The position numbers were made by a program, and so were the translations under genes. A stretch of 51,815 nucleotides of DNA from Neobacillus kokaensis (GTDB lineage: Bacteria; Bacillota; Bacilli; Bacillales; Cytobacillaceae): the NCBI RefSeq assembly GCF_014656545.1, contig NZ_BNDS01000023.1:23694-75508 (forward strand). The letters run 5' to 3'. This document shows, in pieces, positions 23,393-34,800 of the stretch. Below the pieces are notes generated by a model, which saw only the letters and a list, made by a program, of their open reading frames with translations, ran no database searches and was not told where the DNA came from. Numbering within the stretch: the first letter of the stretch is position 1; every line of letters starts with the position of its first letter.

Positions 23393-26300
23393 TTAATCAA
23401 CTGTTATTGGCTCTTCTGATGTTGTATCACGCAGAACCGGTTCAGCCTTGCGATAACGCTGCATACCCGTACCAGCTGGTACAAGTTTCCCAATGATAAC
23501 ATTTTCTTTCAAGCCGAGTAATTCATCCCGCTTACCTTTAATAGCTGCATCGGTAAGAACCCTTGTGGTTTCTTGGAAGGATGCTGCAGATAAGAACGAA
23601 TCTGTTTCAAGAGATGCTTTGGTAATACCGAGTAATACAGGACGTCCAGTTGCTGGTAATTTACCTTCTAATAATGCCTTTTCGTTAGCATCAGTAAATT
23701 GGTGAATATCCAGAAGTGTGCCTGGCAGTACCTCTGTCTCACCTGCATCACTTACACGGATTTTACGGAGCATTTGACGTACCATTACTTCGACGTGCTT
23801 ATCCCCGATTTCAACCCCTTGCATGCGGTAAACTTTTTGTACTTCACGCAGCAAATATTCTTGAACAGAAATTACGTCTTTAACCTTAATCAATTCTTTC
23901 GGGTCAATCGAACCTTCTGTTAACTCCTGCCCTGGTTCAATATTGTCGCCGACAGCTACCTTCACTCGGGCAGTATATGGCGCGTTGTAAGTGCGTGACT
24001 CGACTTCACCCTGTACCACAATTTCATGCTGACGATCACGGCCTTCGTTAATACCGACAACGACACCGTTAATTTCGGAAATGACCGCCACCCCTTTAGG
24101 GTTACGCGCTTCGAAGATTTCCTGGATACGCGGTAAACCTTGGGTAATATCGTCTCCCGCTACACCACCTGTATGGAATGTACGCATTGTTAACTGAGTA
24201 CCCGGTTCACCGATGGACTGAGCGGCAATAATTCCGACTGCTTCACCCACTTCAACCTCTTGCCCAGTTGCCAAGTTACGGCCATAACATTTTTTACATA
24301 CTCCATGACGCGTATTACATGTAAAGGCGGAACGAATTTTTACCTCTTCAATACCTACACCAACAATAATCTCAGCGAGATCTTCCGTAATCAATTCATT
24401 TTCATGTACCAAGACTTCATTTGTCTCTGGATGTTTGATCGCAACACGGGCATAACGGCCGATTAAGCGTTCATCAAGAGCTTCGATAATTTCTGTACCA
24501 TCCTTTAATGCGCGAATAGAGAAACCACGGTCGGTTCCACAATCGTCTTCACGGACAATTACATCCTGTGCAACATCGACAAGACGACGAGTCAGGTATC
24601 CAGAGTCGGCAGTTTTCAGCGCTGTATCGGCTAGACCTTTACGCGCACCGTGTGTAGAGATAAAGTACTCTAATACTGTTAACCCTTCACGGAAACTTGA
24701 TTTGATCGGTAACTCAATGATTCGACCAGCCGGGTTGGCCATCAAACCACGCATACCAGCAAGCTGTGTAAAGTTAGAGGCGTTACCACGGGCACCGGAA
24801 TCACTCATCATAAAGATTGGGTTTGTCTTATTCAAGGATTTCATCAATTTGCCTTGAATTGTATCCTTAGCTTGGCTCCAGATCGAGATAACACGATCAT
24901 AACGCTCATCCTCAGTAATAAGACCACGTCTAAATTGCTTTTGTACGTTATCTACCTTCGACTGAGCTTCATGGAGAATTTGTTCTTTTTCACCAAGCAC
25001 GACGATATCCGCTACACCAACGGTAATACCCGCTTTAGTTGAATATTTAAATCCAAGGTCCTTCATGCGGTCAAGCATTTTTGATGTTTCAGTAATTTTG
25101 AAACGCTTGAACACTTCGGCAATGATGTTTCCAAGGATTTTCTTTTTAAATGGGTCGACTAAAGGCATATCCTTAATTTTCGCCTTAATATCTTCACCTT
25201 TTTCAACGAAATACTTTTCAGGAGTCTTCTCCTCTAAATTGCTTCTAGTAGGTTCATTGATATAAGGGAAAGATTTTGGAAGAATTTCATTAAAAATAAG
25301 TTTTCCCACTGTTGTAATGAGCAGTTTATTATTCTGTTCTTCCGTAAATGTTTCATTCTTTAATGAACCTGCATGAACCGCAACGCGGGTGTGAAAATGA
25401 ACAAAGCCATTTTGATAAGCAAGGACTGCTTCATCTGTGTCCTTAAAAATCATACCCTCGCCCACAGCACCTTCACGTTCTAATGTTAAGTAATAGTTAC
25501 CTAATACCATGTCCTGAGATGGCGTTACAACTGGTTTTCCATCTTTAGGGTTTAGAATGTTCTGAGCTGCAAGCATCAAAAGCCGTGCTTCTGCTTGCGC
25601 TTCGGCAGACAGCGGTACGTGAACAGCCATTTGGTCACCATCGAAGTCCGCATTGTAAGCTGTACATACGAGCGGATGAAGACGAATTGCCCGTCCTTCA
25701 ACAAGTGTTGGTTCAAACGCCTGAATTCCTAATCTATGCAATGTTGGGGCACGGTTTAAAAGAACAGGATGTTCTTTAATCACGTCTTCTAGTACATCCC
25801 AAACATCCGGAGAAACACGTTCGATTTTACGTTTAGCAGATTTAATATTATGTGCTAAACCTTTTTCTACAAGTTCTTTCATAACGAATGGCTTAAATAG
25901 TTCAAGGGCCATTTCTTTCGGAAGACCGCACTGATACATTTTTAAGTATGGACCTACAACGATAACTGAACGTCCTGAGTAGTCAACCCGTTTACCAAGT
26001 AAGTTTTGACGGAAACGCCCTTGTTTACCTTTTAACATATGGGAAAGCGACTTCAATGGACGGTTACCAGGTCCTGTAACCGGGCGGCCGCGGCGGCCGT
26101 TATCAATCAACGCATCAACTGCTTCTTGCAGCATCCGCTTTTCGTTTTGCACAATAATGCTTGGTGCTCCTAAATCTAACAAACGCTTTAACCGGTTGTT
26201 ACGGTTAATAACGCGGCGATATAGATCATTAAGATCCGATGTTGCAAATCTTCCGCCATCGAGCTGTACCATTGGACGGAGCTCTGGAGGAATAACAGGA

Positions 26301-26992
26301 AGCACATCAAGTACCATCCAAGAAGGTTCGTTCCCTGAATTACGGAACGCTTCTAATACTTCCAAGCGTTTAATCGCACGAGTACGACGCTGTCCTTGCG
26401 CTGTCTTTAATTCTTCTTTTAAGATATCAACTTCTTTTTCTAAATCAATATCAGAAAGAAGACGCTTGATTGCTTCTGCACCCATAGATGCTTGGAACTT
26501 ATTGCCATATTTTTCACGATAGGCACGATATTCTTTCTCCGATAATAACTGCTTCTTTTCAAGAGCAGTATCACCAGCTTCAGTTACTACATAAGAAGCA
26601 AAATAGATTACCTCTTCTAATGCTCTAGGGGACATATCTAAAACAAGCCCCATCCGGCTAGGAATTCCTTTAAAATACCAAATATGCGAAACAGGTGCTG
26701 CCAATTCGATATGACCCATACGTTCACGGCGCACTTTTGCTCGTGTTACTTCAACACCGCATCGGTCACACACAACACCTTTATAACGCACACGCTTGTA
26801 TTTACCGCAGTGACATTCCCAATCCTTAGTTGGACCGAAAATTCTCTCACAAAATAATCCGTCCTTCTCAGGCTTTAACGTACGATAGTTAATGGTTTCT
26901 GGTTTTTTGACCTCTCCGAAAGACCATGAGCGAATCTTATCCGGTGAAGCAAGGCCAATTTTCATATACTCAAAATTATTAACGTCAAGCAT
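23393..26992 (-). CDS. rpoC: DNA-directed RNA polymerase subunit beta prime
   Basis: Beta prime forms the catalytic clamp of RNA polymerase. The 1199 residues start [20 protein letters not shown]. Visible elements are the N-terminal zinc ribbon ([20 protein letters not shown]), the active-site motif [12 protein letters not shown], the trigger-loop region and the second zinc site (CGTDRG ... [13 protein letters not shown]). Length matches Bacillus RpoC. It is separated from rpoB by 158 bp with hairpins. Confidence 0.98.
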   Translation of the reverse strand: MLDVNNFEYMKIGLASPDKIRSWSFGEVKKPETINYRTLKPEKDGLFCERIFGPTKDWECHCGKYKRVRYKGVVCDRCGVEVTRAKVRRERMGHIELAAPVSHIWYFKGIPSRMGLVLDMSPRALEEVIYFASYVVTEAGDTALEKKQLLSEKEYRAYREKYGNKFQASMGAEAIKRLLSDIDLEKEVDILKEELKTAQGQRRTRAIKRLEVLEAFRNSGNEPSWMVLDVLPVIPPELRPMVQLDGGRFATSDLNDLYRRVINRNNRLKRLLDLGAPSIIVQNEKRMLQEAVDALIDNGRRGRPVTGPGNRPLKSLSHMLKGKQGRFRQNLLGKRVDYSGRSVIVVGPYLKMYQCGLPKEMALELFKPFVMKELVEKGLAHNIKSAKRKIERVSPDVWDVLEDVIKEHPVLLNRAPTLHRLGIQAFEPTLVEGRAIRLHPLVCTAYNADFDGDQMAVHVPLSAEAQAEARLLMLAAQNILNPKDGKPVVTPSQDMVLGNYYLTLEREGAVGEGMIFKDTDEAVLAYQNGFVHFHTRVAVHAGSLKNETFTEEQNNKLLITTVGKLIFNEILPKSFPYINEPTRSNLEEKTPEKYFVEKGEDIKAKIKDMPLVDPFKKKILGNIIAEVFKRFKITETSKMLDRMKDLGFKYSTKAGITVGVADIVVLGEKEQILHEAQSKVDNVQKQFRRGLITEDERYDRVISIWSQAKDTIQGKLMKSLNKTNPIFMMSDSGARGNASNFTQLAGMRGLMANPAGRIIELPIKSSFREGLTVLEYFISTHGARKGLADTALKTADSGYLTRRLVDVAQDVIVREDDCGTDRGFSIRALKDGTEIIEALDERLIGRYARVAIKHPETNEVLVHENELITEDLAEIIVGVGIEEVKIRSAFTCNTRHGVCKKCYGRNLATGQEVEVGEAVGIIAAQSIGEPGTQLTMRTFHTGGVAGDDITQGLPRIQEIFEARNPKGVAVISEINGVVVGINEGRDRQHEIVVQGEVESRTYNAPYTARVKVAVGDNIEPGQELTEGSIDPKELIKVKDVISVQEYLLREVQKVYRMQGVEIGDKHVEVMVRQMLRKIRVSDAGETEVLPGTLLDIHQFTDANEKALLEGKLPATGRPVLLGITKASLETDSFLSAASFQETTRVLTDAAIKGKRDELLGLKENVIIGKLVPAGTGMQRYRKAEPVLRDTTSEEPITVD

Positions 26993-27069
26993 AGGGCCTA
27001 TCCTCCCTTTTGATTGAAGAAATCAGTTAATATGCCGATTCCTTCTGACATCCAGCCTCTGACTGTAGA

Positions 27070-27085
27070 AAAACGCTAAAGCGTT
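27070..27085 (-). other. Small hairpin between rpoB and rpoC
   Basis: On the minus strand AACGC-TTTA-GCGTT is followed by TTTC, a minimal terminator-like or RNA-processing hairpin. It follows the larger one at 27107-27139. Confidence 0.4.
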
Positions 27086-27106
27086 CTGGGCTTTACCCTT
27101 TAATAA

Positions 27107-27139
27107 TAAAACAAGCGCACGCACAATGCCGTGCGCTTG
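27107..27139 (-). terminator. Hairpin with T-rich tail between rpoB and rpoC
   Basis: A perfect 10-bp stem (caagcgcacg at 27112-27121, cgtgcgcttg at 27130-27139) starts 12 bp after the rpoB stop and is followed on the minus strand by TTTTATTATT. It looks like an intrinsic terminator inside the rpoBC operon, so probably partial, or a 3'-end stabiliser. Confidence 0.65.
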
Positions 27140-27150
27140 ACGACTGATCA

Positions 27151-30100
27151 TTATTCTTTTGTACCAACCTTTTCAGATTCCATGCTTGGGGTATCAGGAA
27201 CAATGTTTAATGTATCGACCTGCTGCAAGTCCTCATCGTCCTCCGTATCCCGCATTTCGATTTCTTCTTCATCACCTGAGAGAATCTTTACATCCATACC
27301 AAGGCTTTGAAGCTCTTTAATTAATACTTTAAATGATTCTGGGACACCCGGTTCTGGGACATTTTCACCTTTTACAATGGCTTCATATGTTTTTACACGA
27401 CCCACAACATCATCTGATTTAACAGTTAGAATTTCTTGAAGCGTATAGGCTGCACCGTAAGCTTCAAGGGCCCAAACTTCCATCTCACCAAAACGCTGTC
27501 CGCCGAATTGGGCTTTACCGCCAAGAGGCTGCTGCGTAACAAGTGAGTAAGGTCCTGTTGAACGGGCATGCAATTTATCATCAACCATGTGTGCCAGTTT
27601 GATCATATACATGACACCGACAGATACACGGTTATCAAATGGTTCACCAGTGCGACCATCATAAAGGATCGTTTTAGCATCACGCGCCATGCCTGCCTCT
27701 TCAATGGTACCCCACACATCTTCCTCAGTGGCTCCATCAAATACAGGGGAGGCTACATGAATGCCAAGAGCTCTAGCTGCCATCCCAAGATGGAGTTCAA
27801 GCACCTGTCCGATATTCATCCGTGATGGTACCCCTAGTGGGTTTAACATGATATCAACAGGTGTTCCGTCTGGCATAAACGGCATATCTTCTTCAGGTAA
27901 AATCCTAGAGATAACCCCTTTATTACCATGTCGTCCGGCCATCTTGTCACCTTGGTGAATCTTACGTTTTTGAACGATATAAACGCGGACAAGCTGGTTT
28001 ACACCTGGTGGAAGTTCATCCCCATCTTCACGGTTAAAGACTTTAACATCGTGGACGATTCCTTCCCCGCCATGTGGCACACGTAAAGAAGTATCACGTA
28101 CTTCACGTGCTTTTTCACCAAAAATAGCATGGAGAAGTCTTTCTTCAGCTGTTAGTTCTGTAACTCCTTTTGGCGTAACTTTACCAACTAGCAGATCACC
28201 GTCTTTCACTTCAGCACCGATGCGGATAATCCCGCGTTCATCTAAATTCCTCAGTGCATCTTCACCGACGTTTGGAATATCACGGGTAATTTCTTCTGGT
28301 CCAAGCTTCGTATCACGCGATTCGGATTCGTATTCCTCAATATGAATCGAAGTATATACATCATCTTTAACAAGACGTTCGCTCATGATAATCGCATCTT
28401 CGTAGTTATAACCATCCCATGTCATGAAGGCAACAAGAACATTGCGTCCAAGAGCTAATTCCCCTAATTCCATTGAAGGGCCATCAGCTAAAATTTCACC
28501 TTTTACCACATGGTCGCCAGTTTTAACAATCGGCCGTTGATTATAGCATGTTCCTTGGTTAGAACGGATAAATTTGAGCATCCGGTATTTATCCAGATCC
28601 CCTTTCACCTCTTGCCCATCAACTTCTTTGACACGACGTACCCAAACTTCGCGGGCTTCTACATGTTCAACAATACCATTATGCTTACAGATAACAGCTG
28701 CACCGGAGTCTTTACCAGATACATATTCCATACCAGTACCAACTCTTGGAGCTTCTGGCTGCATAAGCGGAACGGCTTGTCGCTGCATGTTCGCACCCAT
28801 CAACGCACGGTTGGAGTCGTCGTTTTCAAGGAACGGAATACATGCGGTTGCTGCTGATACAACCTGCTTCGGTGATACGTCCATGTAATCAATCCGTTCA
28901 CGTTTAACAGTGGTGTTCTCACCACGGAAACGAGCAACAACTTCCTCATCCAAAAATGAGCCATCATCATCAAGACGAGAGTTTGCCTGAGCTACTACAT
29001 AGTTATCTTCTTCATCAGCCGTCAAATAATCAATACGGCTTGTAACTTTTCCTGTATCAGGATCAACCCGGCGGTAAGGTGTTTCGATAAAACCAAAACG
29101 GTTCACCTTTGCATAGGATGATAACGAGTTAATCAGACCAATGTTCGGACCTTCCGGCGTTTCAATCGGACACATACGTCCATAGTGGGAATAGTGAACG
29201 TCACGTACTTCCATACCCGCACGTTCACGGGTTAAACCACCCGGTCCAAGCGCAGATAGACGGCGCTTATGTGTTAATTCCGCAAGCGGATTGGTTTGGT
29301 CCATGAACTGCGATAACTGGGAGCTTCCGAAGAATTCCTTAATCGAAGCAATTACAGGACGAATATTAATTAACTGTTGAGGCGTAATTGTTGCTGTGTC
29401 TTGAATTGACATTCTTTCACGAACCACGCGCTCCATTCGGGACAATCCAATCCGGAATTGGTTTTGCAATAGTTCACCAACAGAACGCAGACGTCTGTTT
29501 CCTAAATGGTCAATATCGTCTGTATCACCTACTCCATGCAGCAAATCAAAGAAATAGCTAATGGAGGCAATAATATCTGCCGGAGTTATATTCTTGATTG
29601 GTTCAGCCACGTAGGCATTCCCTAATACATTAATAACCTTTTCATTTTCATCTCCAGGTGCATAAATTTTAATCCCTTGGAGAATAATTTCGTCTTCAAC
29701 TACACCGCCAACAGGATTATAGCCTTTAAAGTTAATATTTTTCTCAAGCGCAGGCAGAATTCGATCTAGGTTTCTGCGATCAAGAATAATACCCTTTTCA
29801 GCAATAACTTCACCTGTCTCAGGATCTGCTAAAGTTTCAGCTAAACGTTGATTGAACAAGCGGTTTTTAATATGAAGCTTTTTATTTATTTTATAACGCC
29901 CTACATTCGCAAGGTCATAGCGCTTAGGGTCGAAGAAACGAGAAATTAACAAGCTCCTCGCATTTTCTACTGTAGGAGGTTCACCTGGACGAAGACGCTC
30001 GTAAATTTCAAGCAATGCTTTATCTACGCCTTCAGTGTTGTCCTTTTCTAGTGTGTTGCGTAAATATTCATTATCACCGATCAATTCGATGATTTCTTGA

Positions 30101-30711
30101 TCAGAGCCGAACCCTAATGCACGCAAAAGAACCGTAACGGGTAGTTTCCGAGTACGATCAATCCTGACATATACGACATCTTTGGCATCAGTTTCATATT
30201 CCAGCCAAGCGCCGCGGTTCGGAATTACCGTTGCTGTAAATCCTTTTTTACCATTCTTATCGACTTTTCCGCTAAAGTAAACACTTGGTGAACGTACTAA
30301 CTGGGAAACAATAACACGCTCTGCTCCATTAATAACAAACGTACCTGTTTCCGTCATAAGTGGAAAATCACCCATGAATACATCTTGATCTTTCACTTCG
30401 CCTGTTTCTTTGTTTACAAGACGTACTTTTACACGCAATGGAGCAGAATATGTAACGTCCCGTTCTTTTGATTCTTCAACAGAATACTTTGGATCGCCAA
30501 GACTGTAATCAATAAATTCTAGTGATAGGTTACCAGTAAAGTCCTCAATCGGTGAAATATCCTGGAACATTTCACGTAATCCCTCATCAAGAAACCACTG
30601 ATATGAAGAGGTTTGGATTTCGATTAGATTTGGTAATTCTAAAACCTCACTGATTCGTGCGTAACTTCTTCGTTGGCGGTGTCGTCCATACTGAACTAGT
30701 TGACCTGTCAA
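27151..30711 (-). CDS. rpoB: DNA-directed RNA polymerase subunit beta
   Basis: Beta forms the other half of the RNA polymerase active-site cleft and is the rifampicin target. The 1186 residues begin [20 protein letters not shown]. The rifampicin cluster ([32 protein letters not shown]) has the usual sensitive residues. [11 protein letters not shown] and the C-terminal [24 protein letters not shown] are present. I chose the TTG at 30711, as in B. subtilis, because GAGGGGTGA sits at the right distance; an in-frame GTG at 30720 overlaps that site. The C-terminal tail is acidic, typical of bacilli. Confidence 0.98.
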   Translation of the reverse strand: MTGQLVQYGRHRQRRSYARISEVLELPNLIEIQTSSYQWFLDEGLREMFQDISPIEDFTGNLSLEFIDYSLGDPKYSVEESKERDVTYSAPLRVKVRLVNKETGEVKDQDVFMGDFPLMTETGTFVINGAERVIVSQLVRSPSVYFSGKVDKNGKKGFTATVIPNRGAWLEYETDAKDVVYVRIDRTRKLPVTVLLRALGFGSDQEIIELIGDNEYLRNTLEKDNTEGVDKALLEIYERLRPGEPPTVENARSLLISRFFDPKRYDLANVGRYKINKKLHIKNRLFNQRLAETLADPETGEVIAEKGIILDRRNLDRILPALEKNINFKGYNPVGGVVEDEIILQGIKIYAPGDENEKVINVLGNAYVAEPIKNITPADIIASISYFFDLLHGVGDTDDIDHLGNRRLRSVGELLQNQFRIGLSRMERVVRERMSIQDTATITPQQLINIRPVIASIKEFFGSSQLSQFMDQTNPLAELTHKRRLSALGPGGLTRERAGMEVRDVHYSHYGRMCPIETPEGPNIGLINSLSSYAKVNRFGFIETPYRRVDPDTGKVTSRIDYLTADEEDNYVVAQANSRLDDDGSFLDEEVVARFRGENTTVKRERIDYMDVSPKQVVSAATACIPFLENDDSNRALMGANMQRQAVPLMQPEAPRVGTGMEYVSGKDSGAAVICKHNGIVEHVEAREVWVRRVKEVDGQEVKGDLDKYRMLKFIRSNQGTCYNQRPIVKTGDHVVKGEILADGPSMELGELALGRNVLVAFMTWDGYNYEDAIIMSERLVKDDVYTSIHIEEYESESRDTKLGPEEITRDIPNVGEDALRNLDERGIIRIGAEVKDGDLLVGKVTPKGVTELTAEERLLHAIFGEKAREVRDTSLRVPHGGEGIVHDVKVFNREDGDELPPGVNQLVRVYIVQKRKIHQGDKMAGRHGNKGVISRILPEEDMPFMPDGTPVDIMLNPLGVPSRMNIGQVLELHLGMAARALGIHVASPVFDGATEEDVWGTIEEAGMARDAKTILYDGRTGEPFDNRVSVGVMYMIKLAHMVDDKLHARSTGPYSLVTQQPLGGKAQFGGQRFGEMEVWALEAYGAAYTLQEILTVKSDDVVGRVKTYEAIVKGENVPEPGVPESFKVLIKELQSLGMDVKILSGDEEEIEMRDTEDDEDLQQVDTLNIVPDTPSMESEKVGTKE

Positions 30712-30960
30712 CTGATTCACCCCTCAAATCAAGCGTTATTTAAAAAATCTATTATCTTTCGAGAAGGAGTAAAACTCATTTTCAAAAGACAAAAAGAAAA
30801 AGGGTTTTTTGCTCAAAAACCACATTTTCACATTTTTACTATTATTTTGTCATCATTTCCTTTTTACCCTGTTTTTATACTGAAAAATAAGTATTTATAG
30901 GAATAAACCGGAAAATATTATGATGGCATTTTATAATGCTACCACAGTGAGAATCCTGAG
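30712..30960 (-). promoter_or_regulatory. rpoB leader region
   Basis: This 249-bp AT-rich gap between rsmC and rpoB should hold the rpoB promoter or leader. A hairpin GGTTTTT-GAGC-AAAAAACC followed by CTTTTTCTTTTT (plus-strand 30791-30822) resembles an attenuator. TATAAA-type -10 boxes are present but no -35 partner at good distance, so I assign no promoter. Confidence 0.4.
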
Positions 30961-31566
30961 TCAACTATTTTTTACGGCCTTAAGAATAAAATAGCCTTTT
31001 GACTTGTCTACAGTTTCTACTTGGGCAAAAATAGTCTTTAGTTTTTCTACTGCAGATGGCGCGCCTTGTTTCTTTTGAATGACGACCCAAAGCTCCCCGT
31101 TAGGAACAAGATGTAGAGCGCTTTGTTCAAAAATATCATGAACAATCTTTTTTCCTGCTCGAATCGGCGGATTTGTTAAAACAGCAGCATAGTTGTTTCC
31201 TTTGACGGATAGCAGCCGATCACTTTCATAGATCTCAACATTATCAATCCGATTAAGGGCGGCATTTTCTTTTGCAAGCTGTATAGCCCTCGCGTTCACA
31301 TCAACCATGTGAACCAACCGGTCCGGATTGTCTTTCGCAACAGAGAGACCAATTGGACCATAACCGCAGCCTACATCGAGCACTGCCCCTTTAACCGAGG
31401 GCAACACAAAAGACTCAATGAGTAAACGTGAGCCAAAATCTACTTCTCTTTTTGAAAAAACACCGTTATCGGTTTTAAAACGAAAAGGATGATTTCTTAA
31501 GGTATAATCCCAATATTTTGGATCACTTTCAACCTTTTGAACTTGAGAATAGTAGTGTTCAGTCAC
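30961..31566 (-). CDS. Class I methyltransferase, RsmC-like (YbxB)
   Basis: The protein belongs to the RsmC/RlmG family of 16S/23S rRNA guanine-N2 methyltransferases; the B. subtilis orthologue is YbxB. The 201 residues show a SAM site VLDVGCGYGPIGL (about 58-70), the acidic VDVNARA and the catalytic NPPIRAG motif. I take the GTG at 31566, which follows GGGGGTGAG and gives the YbxB length; a GTG at 31575 is also in frame. It sits between rplL and rpoB as in other bacilli. The exact target nucleotide is inferred. Confidence 0.9.
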   Translation of the reverse strand: MTEHYYSQVQKVESDPKYWDYTLRNHPFRFKTDNGVFSKREVDFGSRLLIESFVLPSVKGAVLDVGCGYGPIGLSVAKDNPDRLVHMVDVNARAIQLAKENAALNRIDNVEIYESDRLLSVKGNNYAAVLTNPPIRAGKKIVHDIFEQSALHLVPNGELWVVIQKKQGAPSAVEKLKTIFAQVETVDKSKGYFILKAVKNS

Positions 31567-31618
31567 CTGACTCACCCCCTGGGGAGTTTATTTTTGAAGA
31601 TTTAATGAGGATATAGTC

Positions 31619-31650
31619 AAAAAAAGCCCGCTATTTAAGCGAGCTTTTTT
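31619..31650 (-). terminator. Terminator after rplL
   Basis: The stem AAGCTCGC / GCGGGCTT with a TTAAATA loop and a run of seven T on the minus strand lies 13 bp after the rplL stop. It ends the rplJL unit, so rsmC and rpoB depend on readthrough or another promoter. Confidence 0.9.
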
Positions 31651-31662
31651 GTATCGTTTAAA

Positions 31663-32025
31663 TTACTTAACTTCGACGTTAGCTCCAACTTCTTCAAGTT
31701 TAGCTTTGATTGCTTCAGCATCTTCTTTAGAAACGCCTTCTTTAAGTGGTTTTGGAGTGTTGTCAACAAGGTCTTTTGCTTCTTTAAGTCCAAGACCAGT
31801 GATTTCACGAACAACTTTGATAACCTTGATTTTTTGGTCGCCAGCGCCAGCTAGGATTACATCAAATTCAGTTTTTTCTTCAGCTGCAGCAGCACCTGCA
31901 CCACCAACAACTGCTACTGGAGCAGCTGCAGTTACGCCGAATTCTTCTTCGATTGCTTTTACAAGATCGTTAAGTTCTAAAACAGTCATATTTTTAACTG
32001 CTTCAATGATTTGTTCTTTAGTCAT
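31663..32025 (-). CDS. rplL: 50S ribosomal protein L7/L12
   Basis: L7/L12 forms the multi-copy stalk that recruits translation GTPases. The 120 residues have an N-terminal dimerisation domain, a flexible Ala/Gly/Val hinge (about 33-50) and a C-terminal domain [23 protein letters not shown]. It follows rplJ by 57 bp, and GGAGGAAA precedes the start. Confidence 0.97.
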   Translation of the reverse strand: MTKEQIIEAVKNMTVLELNDLVKAIEEEFGVTAAAPVAVVGGAGAAAAEEKTEFDVILAGAGDQKIKVIKVVREITGLGLKEAKDLVDNTPKPLKEGVSKEDAEAIKAKLEEVGANVEVK

Positions 32026-32082
32026 GATTAAGTTTCCTCCTTAATTTTCGTTCAAATATTTTAAATTTCAATTATGATTAGC

Positions 32083-32583
32083 TTACGCGCCTTGTTCTTC
32101 TTTTTGATCTGCAACAGCTTTTGCAGCAAGAGCAAGATTGCGGATTGGAGCTTGAAGTACGCTGAGTAACATAGAAAGCAAGCCTTCGCGTGAAGGAAGT
32201 TCAGCAAGAGCTTTAACCTCTTCAACTGTTGCAATGTTACCTTCGATCACACCTGCTTTGATTTCAAGCGCTTCGTTCTTCTTCGCAAAATCGTTTAGGA
32301 TTTTAGCTGGTGCTACTACATCTTCAGCACTGAACGCAATAGCGTTAGGACCTGTTAATGCATCGTTTAGACCAGAAAGCTCAGCTGCTTCAGCAGCACG
32401 GCGAGTCATAGAGTTTTTGTAAACTTTAAATTCTACCCCAGCTTCACGAAGTTGTTTACGAAGTTCAGTTACCTGTGCAACTGTAAGTCCACGGTAATCA
32501 ACAACAACTGTTGACACGCTGTTTTTTAATTTGTCAGAGATCTCATCGACAATTTGTTTTTTAGCTTCGATTGCACTGCTCAT
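32083..32583 (-). CDS. rplJ: 50S ribosomal protein L10
   Basis: L10 anchors the L7/L12 stalk to 23S rRNA. The 166 residues begin [20 protein letters not shown]; the N-terminal RNA-binding domain contains [20 protein letters not shown], and the C-terminal helix binds L12. I chose the ATG at 32583, with CAGGAGGTG upstream; the frame extends to 32643 through the leader. L10 with L12 is expected to bind the leader and repress the operon. Confidence 0.97.
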   Translation of the reverse strand: MSSAIEAKKQIVDEISDKLKNSVSTVVVDYRGLTVAQVTELRKQLREAGVEFKVYKNSMTRRAAEAAELSGLNDALTGPNAIAFSAEDVVAPAKILNDFAKKNEALEIKAGVIEGNIATVEEVKALAELPSREGLLSMLLSVLQAPIRNLALAAKAVADQKEEQGA

Positions 32584-32595
32584 CTTTACACCTCC

Positions 32596-32610
32596 TGTAG
32601 AATGTCTACA
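32596..32610 (-). other. Small hairpin next to rplJ ribosome binding site
   Basis: On the minus strand TGTAGA-CAT-TCTACA directly precedes GGAGGTG. It could affect access to the rplJ ribosome binding site. Confidence 0.45.
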
Positions 32611-32624
32611 TTTATACCAGGCAT

Positions 32625-32661
32625 TAAAAATCCTCCATATCAAACGCGAGACATGGAGGAT
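32625..32661 (-). terminator. Attenuator hairpin in L10 leader
   Basis: The stem ATCCTCCAT / ATGGAGGAT (32630-32638 with 32653-32661) is followed on the minus strand by a T tract and lies 42 bp before rplJ. It is the likely premature terminator of the L10 leader. Confidence 0.85.
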
Positions 32662-32765
32662 GCATAAATAGCCGACAATTTCAGCTTATTCTATACGCTA
32701 ACCTCGGCAGGAAATTAAGCCTGTTGGCACCTGCTGTCTACGGTACAAATGTTAATATTTTAAAC
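32662..32765 (-). promoter_or_regulatory. Ribosomal protein L10 leader
   Basis: The transcript has the L10-leader motif ACCGTAGACAGCAGGTG (plus-strand about 32727-32743) and CCTGCCGAGGT, which mimic the 23S rRNA binding site of L10. It stands between a consensus promoter and the attenuator at 32625-32661, so free L10(L12)4 is expected to favour termination. Confidence 0.82.
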
Positions 32766-32775
32766 AACAAAACTT

Positions 32776-32804
32776 ATTATAGTTAACGTTGTCTAATTTG
32801 TCAA
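32776..32804 (-). promoter_or_regulatory. Strong sigma-A promoter of rplJL
   Basis: Perfect consensus boxes TTGACA (32799-32804) and TATAAT (32776-32781) are 17 bp apart on the minus strand, just after the rplA stop. Confidence 0.93.
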
Positions 32805-32825
32805 TTAGTAATAATTACCTTTTAA

Positions 32826-33515
32826 TTAAACAGAAGAAGGATCCACCTTCACGCCAGGGCCCATTGTTGAAGTAACTGTAACGTTCTTCATGTAAGTTCC
32901 TTTTGCAGCAGAAGGTTTTACTTTTAACATTGTTTCAAAAACAGTAGCAAAGTTTTCAACAAGCTTTTCATTTTCGAAAGATGTCTTACCGATTGGCACG
33001 TGGATGTTTCCAGCTTTGTCAACGCGGTATTCAACTTTACCTGCTTTGATTTCGTTGATTGCTTTTGTTACATCAAATGTAACAGTACCAGTTTTAGGGT
33101 TTGGCATTAAGCCTTTAGGTCCTAATACACGGCCTAGTTTACCAACTTCACCCATCATGTCAGGAGTTGCTACGATTACATCGAAATCAAACCAACCTTG
33201 TTGGATTTTGTTGATATATTCTGCATCGCCTACATAATCAGCGCCAGCTGCTTCAGCTTCCTTCACTTTTTCACCCTTCGCGAATACTAATACGCGTTGA
33301 GTTTTACCAGTTCCGTTTGGAAGTACAACAGCACCACGGATGTTTTGGTCAGCTTTCTTAGGGTCAACGCCTAAACGGAAAGCAACCTCAATTGTTGCAT
33401 CAAATTTAGCGTAGTTTGTTTTCTTTGCAAGGTCAATTGCTTCTGCAACTGGATAAGCCTTCGCGCGGTCAACAAGCTTCGCAGCTTCTATATACTTCTT
33501 GCCTTTTTTAGCCAT
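32826..33515 (-). CDS. rplA: 50S ribosomal protein L1
   Basis: L1 forms the mobile L1 stalk that moves tRNA out of the E site. The 229-residue protein begins [17 protein letters not shown] and includes the signature [22 protein letters not shown]. Length is close to the family (B. subtilis about 232). It follows rplK by 114 bp containing a hairpin with T tail. Confidence 0.97.
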   Translation of the reverse strand: MAKKGKKYIEAAKLVDRAKAYPVAEAIDLAKKTNYAKFDATIEVAFRLGVDPKKADQNIRGAVVLPNGTGKTQRVLVFAKGEKVKEAEAAGADYVGDAEYINKIQQGWFDFDVIVATPDMMGEVGKLGRVLGPKGLMPNPKTGTVTFDVTKAINEIKAGKVEYRVDKAGNIHVPIGKTSFENEKLVENFATVFETMLKVKPSAAKGTYMKNVTVTSTMGPGVKVDPSSV

Positions 33516-33565
33516 TTCAAATTTCCTCCTTAAAATGTGGTTTTAACGTTTGAATAACTCCCACG

Positions 33566-33599
33566 AAAAAGGTTGCGAGTATATTAAAACTACGCAACC
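33566..33599 (-). terminator. Hairpin with T tail between rplK and rplA
   Basis: The 7-bp stem GGTTGCG / CGCAACC (33593-33599 with 33571-33577) is followed on the minus strand by TTTTTCG. It resembles an internal attenuator. Confidence 0.6.
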
Positions 33600-33629
33600 C
33601 CCTCATTACACTTTAACAGTTTACATGGA

Positions 33630-34055
33630 TTAGTCTTCGATGTTGATACCCATGCTGCGTGCAGTACCTTCAACCATGCGCATTGCTGCTTCAACGCTAG
33701 CTGCGTTAAGGTCAGGCATTTTTTGTTCCGCAATCTCGCGTACTTTATCACGCTTTACTGTTGCTACTTTATTACGGTTAGGCTGGCCTGAACCAGACTG
33801 AATTCCAGCTGCTACTTTCAAAAGAACTGCAGCAGGAGGAGTTTTCGTAATAAATGTAAATGAACGGTCTTCAAATACCGTAATTTCAACAGGAATAATC
33901 AATCCAGCTTGATCTGCTGTACGAGCGTTAAATTCTTTACAGAATCCCATGATATTAACACCCGCTTGACCTAGTGCAGGACCAACCGGCGGCGCTGGGT
34001 TAGCTTTACCAGCAGGGATTTGTAATTTAACAACTTTAATTACTTTTTTAGCCAC
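33630..34055 (-). CDS. rplK: 50S ribosomal protein L11
   Basis: L11 forms the base of the GTPase centre, is needed for RelA activation and is the thiopeptide target. The 141 residues start [20 protein letters not shown], with a proline-rich N-terminal domain ([23 protein letters not shown]) and RNA-binding C domain ending [10 protein letters not shown]. The start is the GTG at 34055, behind GGAGGTG; a frame to 34064 overlaps that site. Confidence 0.96.
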   Translation of the reverse strand: MAKKVIKVVKLQIPAGKANPAPPVGPALGQAGVNIMGFCKEFNARTADQAGLIIPVEITVFEDRSFTFITKTPPAAVLLKVAAGIQSGSGQPNRNKVATVKRDKVREIAEQKMPDLNAASVEAAMRMVEGTARSMGINIED

Positions 34056-34117
34056 GAGACACACCTCCTTAAAGTCCGTGATGTGGTTAACAGGGTTTCC
34101 ATTCCTCTAATTGGATT

Positions 34118-34133
34118 GGGGCCCCCTCCCACT
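34118..34133. repeat. Second copy of GC-rich 16-mer
   Basis: ggggccccctcccact is the exact reverse complement of 7662-7677 in the secY-adk spacer. Here it lies in the rplK leader, about 60 bp before the ribosome binding site. Confidence 0.7.
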
Positions 34134-34178
34134 CAACTATCTTCTTTATATAAAAAATAAAGAACTTTGCAAAAGTCC

Positions 34179-34197
34179 TGTCTCAAAAACTGAGACA
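34179..34197 (-). other. Leader hairpin of rplK
   Basis: A 7-bp stem TGTCTCA / TGAGACA lies about 14 bp after the rplK -10 box, near the transcript 5' end. It is not followed by a T tract. It could stabilise the 5' end of the mRNA. Confidence 0.5.
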
Positions 34198-34211
34198 TAC
34201 TGACCTATGAA

Positions 34212-34240
34212 ATATTAACACTTTTTATCGATGATTTCAA
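34212..34240 (-). promoter_or_regulatory. Sigma-A promoter of rplK-rplA
   Basis: On the minus strand TTGAAA (34235-34240) and TAATAT (34212-34217) are 17 bp apart, 20 bp after the nusG stop. Confidence 0.75.
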
Positions 34241-34259
34241 GTTTTTTTACAATATAGAT

Positions 34260-34793
34260 TTAGATTTTGTCAATTTGTGAAAAATCAAGCTCAACTGGGG
34301 TGTCGCGTCCAAACATATTTACAAGCACTTTCAGCTTTGCTTTATCCTTGTCCATTTCTTCGATATTACCAGTAAAGTTTGCAAACGGACCTTCCTTCAC
34401 GCGCACGGTTTCTCCAATTTCATAGTTTGCGTCAACACGTTTTTCTTCGACGCCCATCCGTTTCAGTAGTGTCGTTACTTCTTCCGGCAGTAACGGAGTC
34501 GGTTTTGACCCTGAACCAGCAGATCCAACAAATCCTGTTACACCTGGTGTATTCCTTACGACATACCAAGAATCGTCTGTCATCACCAGTTCCACTAATA
34601 CATATCCAGGAAACACCTTTCGTTTTACTACTTTTTTCTTACCATTTTTAATTTCTGTTTCTTCTTCCTCAGGCACAACCACACGAAAAATTTTATCTGC
34701 CATACCCATGGACTCTACACGTTTTTCTAAATTCGCTTTTACTTTATTTTCATAACCCGAATACGTATGAACAACATACCAGTTCTTTTCCAT
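34260..34793 (-). CDS. nusG: Transcription factor NusG
   Basis: NusG binds RNA polymerase and, in Bacillus, stimulates pausing. The 177 residues start MEKNWYVVHTYSGYENKVKANL (NGN domain), with a KOW domain (about 125-177: VRVKEGPFANFTGNIEEM). I chose the ATG at 34793 for the exact match to the family start and length. No ribosome binding site lies at normal distance; AGGGAGGG is 23 bases upstream, beyond a small hairpin (34801-34814). Confidence 0.96.
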   Translation of the reverse strand: MEKNWYVVHTYSGYENKVKANLEKRVESMGMADKIFRVVVPEEEETEIKNGKKKVVKRKVFPGYVLVELVMTDDSWYVVRNTPGVTGFVGSAGSGSKPTPLLPEEVTTLLKRMGVEEKRVDANYEIGETVRVKEGPFANFTGNIEEMDKDKAKLKVLVNMFGRDTPVELDFSQIDKI

Positions 34794-34800
34794 TTTAAGA

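Noticed and set aside
26157..26522. Plus-strand 121-codon frame inside rpoC
   Set aside because: Antisense shadow of a strongly conserved gene.
28510..28888. Two overlapping plus-strand frames of over 100 codons inside rpoB
   Set aside because: Shadows of rpoB codon usage; they overlap one another and lack start signals.
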